Origin: a virus
Length of the DNA stretch: 25,455 nucleotides
Reading direction: 5' to 3' (one strand)
Virus record (IMG/VR): IMGVR_UViG_3300043331_000745
Span: 1-25,455 of that record
Numbering within the stretch: the stretch's first letter is position 1; each line of letters begins with the position of its first letter. Shown here piece after piece: positions 6,949-14,100 of the stretch. Below the pieces are notes generated by a model. It made no database searches and was not told the DNA's origin. It saw only the letters and a program-made list of their open reading frames with translations. Both the position numbers and the translations under genes were made by a program.

Positions 6949-7785
6949 GTGTTTGACCTTGGCGACACGGCGTTCCTCGCGTTCACGGTCACCTCCACCG
7001 CGGACCGTAAGGTCGACGCGACTGTGGTGTTGACCATCACTAAGCCGGATGGGACGACAGTCACACCGTCTGTGGACCACGACGCCGTGGGTGAGTACTC
7101 GGTGTCGTATGTGCCGACGGTTGAGGGCCGCCACGTCATCCGGTGGACGGCGACTGGTACGGCGACGAAGGCCCGCACGGACATTCTGAATGTGCGGCCA
7201 GCTGCGCCGGCGGCGATTCTGTCGTTGGCGGAGGCCCGCGAGCACATCAACTTCGCTGACGTCGACGAGGGTGTCGACGACGAGGAGCTACGCGAGTTCG
7301 TGGAGGCTGCGTCGCGGGTGGTGGAACGCCACTTGGGGCAGGTTGTGGCCCGCCGGTCGTTTACTGAGCAGCGGAAGATCCGGCCGTCGTGTTCGGCGCA
7401 GGTCATTTTGACGAACACCCCGGTGTTTGACATCACCACTGTCGCGTCGGTGGATGGGTCGCGCACGTGGGACCCGGACGATTTGGATTGGTCGCCGCGC
7501 ACCGGCACCGTCACCGTCCGCGAGGGGAACTTGTTCTCCGGCCGCATCAACATCACGTATGTGGCGGGTGAGCAGCACATCCCGGAGAACTGGGCGAAAG
7601 CTTGCGGGATTATCTGCGGGCATCTGTGGGAGACGCAGCGGCTGGTCACTCTTGGCCGTCAGCCGTCGCGGTTGTGGGGTTTGGCGCAAACGTCGGATGA
7701 GGGGATCATGACCCCGAGGGGCACCGGGTATGCGATTCCTCACCGGGCGGTTGAGCTGCTCGGGGCGCGGCGGCCGCTGGTATGA
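6949..7785 (+). CDS. Head-tail connector with N-terminal Ig-like domain
   Basis: This 278-residue protein appears to be a fusion. Residues 1-83 form a compact beta-sandwich pattern (G-D-T-A-F-L-A-F-T-V, then Y-V-P-T-V-E-G-R-H-V-I-R-W-T-A-T-G) like the Ig/big domains seen on phage structural proteins. Residues 90-210 resemble the gp6-like head-tail connector: L-A-E-A-R-E-H-I, then D-D-E-E-L-R-E-F-V-E-A-A-S-R-V-V-E-R-H-L-G, followed by a beta region and a helix near I-P-E-N-W-A-K-A-C-G-I-I. That domain docks under the portal as a 12-mer ring in known systems. The surface Ig-like part may contact capsid or cell-surface sugars. Start GTG 6949 has AGGAGG with 5-base spacing. The stop overlaps the next ATG (ATGA). 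The connector call rests on helix pattern and position. Confidence 0.72.
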   Translation: MFDLGDTAFLAFTVTSTADRKVDATVVLTITKPDGTTVTPSVDHDAVGEYSVSYVPTVEGRHVIRWTATGTATKARTDILNVRPAAPAAILSLAEAREHINFADVDEGVDDEELREFVEAASRVVERHLGQVVARRSFTEQRKIRPSCSAQVILTNTPVFDITTVASVDGSRTWDPDDLDWSPRTGTVTVREGNLFSGRINITYVAGEQHIPENWAKACGIICGHLWETQRLVTLGRQPSRLWGLAQTSDEGIMTPRGTGYAIPHRAVELLGARRPLV

Positions 7786-8243
7786 CCATTTCGACGTTGC
7801 CTGCCGCTATCGACGCGTTGGTGTATGACTTGCTGCCTGTTGTTCCTGCGTTGCGCGGGGTGACGATTTGTGATGGTGCGGCGCTTGAGGATGTCGCCGA
7901 CGATGTGGTCGCTGTCGGTTTGGCCCCCGACGATGTGGATATTGACGCCGAAACGATGACCACCACGATTGGTGATGGGCTCGGCGAGGACTACGAGATT
8001 ATGTGTGTGGTCCGGTCGTGGGTGGGTGGCGGCCAGATTCGGCCGCGTCGTCTCCGCGCGTTCGAGTTGTTGACTGCGGTGCATGACACGTTGCGGGCGA
8101 ACCGGAAACTCGCGGTGGATGGTTCCCCGACGGTGATTCACGCCCACATTTCCCGCTGGAAGTATTTGCCGATTGTGGCGCAGTCTGCGTCGGTGGTGTC
8201 GCTGGTGTTTTGGATTCACTGCTCGGCGCACCCGGATCGCTAG
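7782..8243 (+). CDS. Probable tail terminator or neck protein
   Basis: This 153-residue protein has a mixed alpha/beta pattern expected of the tail terminator family: an N-terminal helix (L-P-A-A-I-D-A-L-V-Y-D-L-L), strands V-V-A-V-G-L and Y-E-I-M-C-V-V-R-S-W-V-G, a helix R-L-R-A-F-E-L-L-T-A-V-H-D-T-L-R, and C-terminal strands ending V-S-L-V-F-W-I-H-C. Tail terminators cap the growing tube and join it to the head. It follows the connector in an ATGA overlap and precedes a strong terminator. Assignment is by pattern and gene order; a head-closure protein or a gp10-like neighbour is the alternative, and no separate head-closure gene is visible. Confidence 0.6.
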   Translation: MTISTLPAAIDALVYDLLPVVPALRGVTICDGAALEDVADDVVAVGLAPDDVDIDAETMTTTIGDGLGEDYEIMCVVRSWVGGGQIRPRRLRAFELLTAVHDTLRANRKLAVDGSPTVIHAHISRWKYLPIVAQSASVVSLVFWIHCSAHPDR

Positions 8244-8257
8244 AAAACCCACCCCCA

Positions 8258-8295
8258 AGAACCCCGCCTAACCCCGAAAACAGGCGGGGTTTTTT
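8258..8295 (+). terminator. Rho-independent terminator
   Basis: A 12-pair stem (8258-8269 with 8282-8293, one G-U pair, core AACCCCGCCT) encloses a 12-base loop and runs into six consecutive T residues (8290-8295). It lies 14 bases after the preceding stop codon. This is the clearest intrinsic terminator in the window, and it splits the neck genes from the tail tube genes. Confidence 0.88.
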
Positions 8296-8319
8296 CATGT
8301 CCAACCAGGAGGGCCCTCG

Positions 8320-8652
8320 ATGGCTACCTACAGCACGCAGTCCATTCCCCACGCCGGGCAGGTGCCCACCGTTAACGCTGCGGCGTCGGGACTGACCGAC
8401 AAGGTCGCCACTGGCGACAACGTGTTCATCACCGTCTACAACACCAGCGGCACCACGGTGACGTGCACTCTGACCACCCCGGGGACGGTTGACTCCCTGG
8501 CTATCGCGGACCGGTCGGTGGCGATTGTCACTGGCGGTGTCGGCACCCGCATTCCGATTCCGGACCTGTACCGGAACAGCTCGGACAGCAACCTGTGCAC
8601 GCTGACCTGGTCTGCGTTCACGAACGTTGGCTTCTCGGTCGAGTCGATCTGA
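8320..8652 (+). CDS. Small beta-rich structural protein, possible head decoration
   Basis: This 110-residue product has alternating hydrophobic strands (N-V-F-I-T-V-Y-N-T-S-G-T-T-V-T-C-T-L-T, R-I-P-I-P-D-L-Y, L-T-W-S-A-F-T-N-V-G) and no membrane segment. The pattern resembles small beta-sandwich virion proteins of actinophages that often decorate heads. Placement between a terminator and the major tail protein would equally fit a tail-associated protein. AGGAGGG at 8307-8313 with 6-base spacing supports the ATG at 8320. As the first gene after the terminator, it would need readthrough or a new promoter. The stop overlaps the next ATG by one base. Confidence 0.7.
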   Translation: MATYSTQSIPHAGQVPTVNAAASGLTDKVATGDNVFITVYNTSGTTVTCTLTTPGTVDSLAIADRSVAIVTGGVGTRIPIPDLYRNSSDSNLCTLTWSAFTNVGFSVESI

Positions 8653-8843
8653 TGGCCGAGATGGTTCGCGTGTTCATCGTCCTCGACGGGAACCGCGTCG
8701 AAAAGGACATCGCCGAGGTGAGTAAAAAGCTTTACATCCCTCGGGGGTGGCGGGTTGTCGGCTCGGAGGACGACCCGCAGGCAAGTAAGCCCAGCCCTAC
8801 CCCGACGCCGCGGAACAGCGGCAAGAATGCGAGTGATGACTGA
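8652..8843 (+). CDS. Small hypothetical protein (63 residues)
   Basis: The reading frame is tiled exactly between TGATG overlaps on both sides. The first 40 residues look structured (M-V-R-V-F-I-V-L-D-G-N-R-V-E-K-D and R-G-W-R-V-V-G), while the last 23 are a Ser/Pro/Thr/Lys-rich tail likely to be disordered. No domain is recognised. The start at 8652 is chosen for the overlap rather than a further upstream in-frame ATG at 8595, which would lie deep inside the previous gene. It may be a short neck or tail accessory. Confidence 0.7.
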   Translation: MAEMVRVFIVLDGNRVEKDIAEVSKKLYIPRGWRVVGSEDDPQASKPSPTPTPRNSGKNASDD

Positions 8844-9334
8844 TGGCGACTTCCGCTATCCAGGCGTCGACCAGGTATTTCGACGTCGGAACCACCAAGA
8901 TTTACTTCCTTCCGGCTGTGGCGTCGGGGTCGCTGATCCCGACCCGCGCGGAAATGAACGCCGGAACCGACCTTTCCCCCGAGGTTGCCGAGGTCGACGG
9001 CTGGTCCGTTGCTTCGGAGCAGATTGAGACCCCGGACTTCGGTACCCGGTTCGTGTCGCAGATCCCGGGTCGTATTTCTGCGGAGGACTCGTCGCTGACG
9101 ATGTACTCCGACCAGGAAGGCGACGACGTGCGTGAGCTGCTGCCTCGTGACACCACCGGCTACATCATGTGGCTGGACGGTGGCGACACTGCAGGTAACC
9201 GCGCCGACGTGTACCCGGTGAAGGTGACTTCGCTGTCGAAGATGCGGTCCGCGGAGAAGAACGCCGCCATGATTAAGGTGTCGTTCGCTATCACCGCCGA
9301 CCCAGGTGAAGACGTCACCGTCCCGGCGCCGTGA
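8843..9334 (+). CDS. Major tail (tube) protein
   Basis: This 163-residue protein would polymerise into the tail tube. It begins with S-A-I-Q-A-S-T-R-Y-F and continues T-K-I-Y-F-L-P, T-R-A-E-M-N-A-G-T-D-L, D-G-W-S-V-A-S-E and a G-Y-I-M-W-L-D-G-G-D motif, a set I recognise from actinophage major tail proteins. It precedes the frameshifted chaperone and the tape measure, the standard order. Its stop overlaps the chaperone GTG (GTGA). A diverged paralogue lies at 19631-20113 with matching motif order, sharing R-Y-F, T-R-A-E, G-W and W-L-D-G-G-D, by eye about two-fifths identical. The earlier gene is the likely main tube subunit because of its context. Confidence 0.88.
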   Translation: MATSAIQASTRYFDVGTTKIYFLPAVASGSLIPTRAEMNAGTDLSPEVAEVDGWSVASEQIETPDFGTRFVSQIPGRISAEDSSLTMYSDQEGDDVRELLPRDTTGYIMWLDGGDTAGNRADVYPVKVTSLSKMRSAEKNAAMIKVSFAITADPGEDVTVPAP

Positions 9335-9825
9335 GTTTGCGGGAGCAGCTGCTGGGACGGCAGCTCCCGTACGCAACCGTCCCTCTCCGGGTGGATTTCA
9401 GCCCGGAGGCTGATCAGGTGGAAGTCGAGTTGGGGCGGGCCCGCCGCGCACTGCAAGATGCAGGTGGGCCCGACCCCGACCTCGAGCAGCGTGTCGCCGA
9501 ACTGGTTGAGCGGTCGGCGGCTGCGTATGCGCAAATCAAGATTCGGCAGATACCGCCGGATGACATGCAAGCCATCGTGGATGCGCACCAACCCACCGAT
9601 GAGCAGGCCAAGCAGGGGGCCCGGTGGGCGCCCACGTTCGGGCCTGCGGTGTTGGCCGCCACGGTTGTTGATTCGGACATGTCCGAGTCCGACTGGGCGA
9701 TGCTGTTCAAGGGTGACCAGTTGGCGTTGGGTGAGCTGATGGTGTTGGTGAACACCGCCGTCGCTGTGAATGACCGCTCCCCGGATGTGATGTGGGGAAA
9801 AGGTTCACCACCGACGATCAGCTAG
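9331..9825 (+). CDS. Tail assembly chaperone, short form (gpG-like)
   Basis: This 164-residue chaperone helps the tape measure and tail tube assemble and is not expected in the virion. It is mainly helical (V-E-L-G-R-A-R-R-A-L-Q-D and L-E-Q-R-V-A-E-L-V-E-R-S), with W-A-P-T-F-G-P-A-V-L-A-A and the conserved ending V-N-D-R-S-P-D-V-M-W-G-K at the slippery site, a pattern I know from actinophage chaperones. The GTG start overlaps the major tail protein stop (GTGA). The zero-frame product ends eight residues past the slip. A -1 shift at 9795-9801 makes a 269-residue fusion with the following frame. Confidence 0.88.
   Translation: MSLREQLLGRQLPYATVPLRVDFSPEADQVEVELGRARRALQDAGGPDPDLEQRVAELVERSAAAYAQIKIRQIPPDDMQAIVDAHQPTDEQAKQGARWAPTFGPAVLAATVVDSDMSESDWAMLFKGDQLALGELMVLVNTAVAVNDRSPDVMWGKGSPPTIS
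9795..9801 (+). promoter_or_regulatory. Programmed -1 ribosomal frameshift slippery site
   Basis: The heptamer GGGAAAA is in the correct phase, G GGA AAA relative to the upstream frame, fitting X XXY YYZ. It lies in the overlap between the short chaperone frame (stop at 9823-9825) and the next frame, which has no stop from before 9792 to 10139. The -1 product reads on as K-R-F-T-T-D-D-Q. No clear stimulatory pseudoknot was found by eye. Confidence 0.9.
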
Positions 9826-10139
9826 CGGCGGAGATGATGGTGTGCGCCGAATACCGGCTGCCCCACTCTCAGTTCCTGACTTGGGCTCGGGACGACCGCG
9901 ACAAGGCGATCTGGTGGGAAATCCGTAAACGTCAAACCTGCCAGGGGTGCGGCACCCGCGACGAGGAGTGGGACCCCGACCTGGGTGGTCGCCGCGACGC
10001 GTACAAGGCGGAGTGGGTGCGGTGCGCGGGGTGCGCGATGACGCAGGCCCGCGAGGAGGCGGGGAACCCGATTGATTTGGGTTCGGAGCAGAAGGCCCGC
10101 GGGTTCACCGTGAAGCTACGCCCAAACAACCGGGGGTGA
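9801..10139 (+). CDS. Tail assembly chaperone frameshift extension (gpT-like)
   Basis: This frame is expected to be made only as the C-terminal part of a -1 frameshift fusion starting at 9331 and rereading base 9801. It contributes 112 residues. It includes C-A-E-Y-R-L-P-H-S-Q-F-L-T-W and two Cys pairs, C-Q-G-C-G and C-A-G-C, 40 residues apart, likely a zinc ribbon. In lambda the T part of gpGT binds the tail tube protein; the same role is inferred. An in-frame GTG at 9792 could in principle start it independently, but no good ribosome site precedes it. The stop TGA is followed immediately by the next GTG. Confidence 0.85.
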   Translation, partial: RFTTDDQLAAEMMVCAEYRLPHSQFLTWARDDRDKAIWWEIRKRQTCQGCGTRDEEWDPDLGGRRDAYKAEWVRCAGCAMTQAREEAGNPIDLGSEQKARGFTVKLRPNNRG

Positions 10140-10637
10140 GTGGTGGGACGTTTGACCGTGCACGTGTCGGGGTCCACCCACCAGTTCCGGGAGGCCGCCG
10201 CCAAGATTCGCCGCGCCAAGGCGGGGTTGGGTACGAAACTGCGCGACGAGTTCCGGAAGGTTGCCCGCCCGGTCCTGGCCGAGTTGAAGGCCGAGTTCCG
10301 TGCGTCGTCGATGGAGTCGAAGCTGATGGGTGCGGGGCAGCCGTCGTATTCGCGGGGGTTGCGGGAGCGGGTCGCGGCCGCCACGGATTTCACCGCCACC
10401 CAAGCCAACGGTGTCACGTTTGTGGTTCACGGCGACCAGGTGGACCCCGTGTATGGGTGGCAGTTGGCGCACGGGGTGAACGGCCGCCTGTGGTACCACC
10501 CGGTGTTCGCGCGGCCACCCGCAGAGTTCCAAACAGGCACCCGCGAAATCCTTGCCCCGCTGATTGAGGACAAGGGCGCGGAGTTCCGCCGGGCGTGTGA
10601 CCGCGCCGCCCAAGAAGTGTTTCGGATGATGAGCTAA
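10140..10637 (+). CDS. HK97 gp10-like neck or minor tail protein
   Basis: This 165-residue protein has the family pattern: an N-terminal strand (L-T-V-H-V-S-G), a long basic amphipathic helix (F-R-E-A-A-A-K-I-R-R-A-K), K-L-R-D-E-F-R-K-V-A-R-P-V-L-A-E-L-K, then S-R-G-L-R-E-R-V-A-A-A-T, strands and W-Y-H-P-V-F, with a C-terminal helix. These match HK97 gp10-like proteins, which act at the head-tail junction. The gene abuts the chaperone stop; GTG at 10140 or 10143 could start it. Its position after the chaperone rather than before the tail terminator is unusual. A different minor tail role is possible. Confidence 0.7.
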   Translation: MVGRLTVHVSGSTHQFREAAAKIRRAKAGLGTKLRDEFRKVARPVLAELKAEFRASSMESKLMGAGQPSYSRGLRERVAAATDFTATQANGVTFVVHGDQVDPVYGWQLAHGVNGRLWYHPVFARPPAEFQTGTREILAPLIEDKGAEFRRACDRAAQEVFRMMS

Positions 10638-10652
10638 AGGAGACCTGGGACC

Positions 10653-11051
10653 GTGATCAAGTTTTCGCATCAGGGTGTCGAGTACACCTACAACGAGATG
10701 AAGATGTCCGCCGCCGAAGCCCTGCTGGTGGACGACCACACCGGGCTGGGGATGCTCGACCTGATGCAGGGTGTCGCCGCCGGGAAGGTCAAGGCGATCG
10801 TTGCGCTGTTGATGCTGGCGAAAATCCGCAACGGCGAGTTGAAGTACGGCGACGCCGCGGGCCCGGACAAGGACAAGGTGTGGCAGCAGCTGGTGGAGTC
10901 GTTCGACGACTCCGGCCACGATTTGATGGCGTTCGTTGCGAGTTTCCAGTTCCTGACGGATGCGCAGATGGCGGAGGTGGAGAAGTTCCGTCAGCAGCTG
11001 GACGCCGACCCGGACCCGCCGGCGAAGCCTGCTAAACGCGCCACCAAGTAA
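10653..11051 (+). CDS. Probable second tail assembly chaperone-like protein
   Basis: This 132-residue, mainly helical protein has the start I-K-F-S-H-Q-G-V-E-Y-T-Y-N-E, then M-S-A-A-E-A-L-L-V-D-D-H-T-G-L-G-M-L-D-L-M-Q-G, a hydrophobic helix K-A-I-V-A-L-L-M-L-A-K-I, and F-Q-F-L-T-D-A-Q-M. The tail is Pro/Ala/Lys rich. The pattern resembles small chaperones encoded directly before tape measure genes. The GTG at 10653 is preceded by AAAGGAG (10636-10642). No slippery site or long overlapping frame was found at its 3' end. It could be an additional chaperone for the long tape measure or an unrelated tail protein. Confidence 0.6.
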   Translation: MIKFSHQGVEYTYNEMKMSAAEALLVDDHTGLGMLDLMQGVAAGKVKAIVALLMLAKIRNGELKYGDAAGPDKDKVWQQLVESFDDSGHDLMAFVASFQFLTDAQMAEVEKFRQQLDADPDPPAKPAKRATK

Positions 11052-11066
11052 CTAACTGGCCCCGTC

Positions 11067-11101
11067 TCACCCCTTTTTTCAACCGTCGACTGGAGGGGTG
11101 A
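11067..11101 (+). promoter_or_regulatory. Inverted repeat covering the tape measure ribosome site
   Basis: TCACCCC (11067-11073) can pair with GGGGTGA (11095-11101), over a 21-base gap. The right arm includes part of the GGAGGGG ribosome site and the first base of the ATG at 11101. It could lower tape measure translation until unfolded. Chance occurrence is possible for a 7-bp GC-rich repeat. Confidence 0.35.
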
Positions 11102-14100
11102 TGTCGGGCAACGAACTCCGCTACAAGGTCATCTTTGATGCGATGACCGCCGCGCTTGAGAAGGCTGTGCAGCAGTTGCAGCGGCTCGGGCGTGAAGCCG
11201 ACCAGTTGGACCGCAAGGACGTCAACATCGATGTGGATGTTGACACGGCGAAAGCCGAAGCGAAGATCGGTTACCTTGCGAAAACCATCCAGGCTCGGTT
11301 GCAGTCGGCGTTGCGGGCTATCCCCGACATCGACGTCGACGCGGACGTCACCGACGCGCAGCGGAAGCTGGCGGGGCTCGCCGCCCGGATGAAGGCCCTG
11401 TCCGACGCCAAAATCGGTGTCGACATGGACGAGGCGGAAGCCCTCCGCGACATCGAAATCATCCGCACCGAGCTGCGCCGGTTGTCGACGGAGTCCGCTG
11501 AGATTGATGTGCGGGTCGACTCCGGTAAGGCGCTGGCCGAGCTCGAGGCGATCGCCGCCGCGGTCAACAAGAACGACCAGAGGTTCGTCGAGTTTCAGAA
11601 GACTGTTGCGAACACCCAACGGGAGTTCGACGCGGCTGCCCGGGCGGCGGAGAAGACCGCCGCGGCGACGGAGAAGATCCGGCTTAAGCGGGTCGCGGAC
11701 GAGGCACGCGAGGCGTCCCGCGAAATCGTCAACATCGACCGCAACGTTCAAGCTATGCGCGGCCGCCTCACCGAGGTCCAAAAGGTGATGTTGGCGGTGG
11801 TGGGGTTGTTCCCCATCATCGCCGCCGCCATCGTCGGGCTGCCTGCGGCGTTCATGGCGTTGGCAACCCCCATCGCCGCTGTCGCGTTGGGTGTTGAGGG
11901 AATCAAGGCTGCGGTGGCGCCGCTGGCCGACGAGTTCGCCCGGATGCAGGAGTTTGTGTCGGCGGCGTTTGAGCAGGGTTTGGCGCCGGCCGTCGCGAAC
12001 ATCGCCGGGATGATGTCCGGGCTCACCGAAATCTTGGGTGAGACAGCGGAGCGGATGTCGCTGGTGGCGTTCGCCATCTCCGAGGTTGTTTCTGAGGGCT
12101 CGCAGGGTCTGGACGACCTGTTCCAGTCGATGAACAACATCAACGACGTCATCGGGATCATGGCGCCGGGGATGGCCGACCTGGTCGCGAACTTCCTGTC
12201 CCTCGCCCGCGCGGGCACCGAGGCGATGATCCCGTTCGCGGCCATGTTCAACCAGGTCGGCGAAACTTGGACTCGGGTCATCGACCAGATGAACTCCACC
12301 GGGTCGGTGGAAGCCGCGGTCCTGGGGTTGTTGCAGTTGTTCGCGGCACTGCTGGACGTCCTCGCGCCGCTGACAGCGCTGGGCGCCCAGTTCATGGCTG
12401 TGCTAGGTCCGCCGCTCGCTGCTGCGCTGTTGGCTGTTTCAGCCGTCCTGCAGCCCCTTGTGGCGGCGTTCGCGCAGCTGCCGACGGTGCTGCAAACCGC
12501 GATAGCGGCTGCGCTCATGTTCCGCGCTGTGATGGCCATCCTCGGGCGCTCCTTGGACGGCACGAAGAAGTCCGCCGCGGAGGCCGGGCAGGCGATGGCC
12601 AAGTCGGCGCAGGCAACCCAGCAGGCCGCGCAGGCAACCCAAACCGCCGCAACCCGCATGGACGGGATCCGGGCATCCCTCACCGGCGTTGCTACCGCCT
12701 ACCGGACAGGTGCGCAGGCGGGGCAGACGTTCGGTGCGCAGGTCGCCGCGTCTGCGTCACAGGCTGCGGCCGCGTTGTCGAACACCCTGGTCGGCGGGGC
12801 GGAACGCGCCGGCCGGGCCGTCATCCGCCTCGGTGAATCCTTCGTTGCCCTGGGGCAGACGTTCTCCCGTGTCGGGTCGGGGTCGCTGTTCGCCGGGTTC
12901 GAGAAGTCCCTGATCGCAGGGGAGCAGGCCGTTGCCCGTCTCGGGTCGGCCATCGCATCTGGTGTGCGCGCTGTCGACACCGGCATGGCCGCGATGGGGC
13001 GGGCGGTCGCCACCGGGGTGAACGCAGCCGGGGACGCCCTGATGCGGCTCCCCGAGCTCGGGGGCCGGGCGATGGACGCCCTGGTGAACACCACCGTCCG
13101 CGGCGCGGCCGCATTGAACTCGGGGCTGAACCGGGCGTTCGACGGGGTGGTCAACGGGGCCCGCGCAATCCACACCGGCCTGGATAGCGCGGTCGGCGCG
13201 GTGGGCCGGTTCGTCACCTCCGGTAACCAGTTGTCGACGGTGATGAACGCTGCGGGGAACGTGGCCCGCTCGTTCGGCACCACCATGAGCAACCTCGGTG
13301 TCAGCCTCGGCACCGGACTGGCCGGGGCGGTGCAGCGGATTCCGGTTGTGGTGGACGCTGCGACCGGCGCGTTCACCCGTTTCTCCGGGGTTGTCGGTGG
13401 GGTCGCCCGCGGCGCGGTGGCGGGGATGTCCTCGGCTGTGTCGGGGTTGATGGGTGCACTCGGCGGGCCCTGGGGCGCGGCGATCACCGGCGCCACCGTG
13501 CTACTGGGTATTTGGGGGCAGCAGCAGCAGGAAGCCGCGCAGAAGGCCGCGCAGCACAAGGCCGCGGTGGATGCGTTGGCGTCGGCGCTGCAGCAGTCCA
13601 ACGGGGCGATCACCGCCAACGTGGAGGCGTTGGCAGCGAAGCAGGCCGAGGAAGCCGGGCTAATCAAGTCGTCGCAGGCGCTGGGCATCTCCGCCCGCGA
13701 CCTCACCCTCGCCATCACCGGGCAGGGCAACGCCTACCAAGACGTCATGGCGCATGTGAAGGCAGCGGTCACCGCGCAGGACGGGTTCGCTGTTGGGATC
13801 AACGCCTCGACTGTGGCGCTGAACGCCGCCAACCCGGGTCTTGTGCAGTTGGCGAAGTCGCTGGGGTTGGTGACGACCGAAACCCTGCAAACCGGCGCGG
13901 GGATCAAGACCGCCGCTGACCGGTTCAAGGAAGCCCAAGAGTCCGCGAAGCGGATGGACGAGGCGATGCGCGGCGCGGCTGCGTCGTTCGGGCCGGTGGC
14001 GGCGGCGGCGGACGCCTCGCAGCGGTCCACTATGGCGTGGGCGACCGCGATGAAAACCCTCGGTGAGAGCACGTCGACGACGAAGGAAAAAATCGACGGG

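Noticed and set aside
8297-8395. Short frame beginning right after the terminator T run
   Set aside because: It overlaps the well-supported gene at 8320 in another frame and has no ribosome site.
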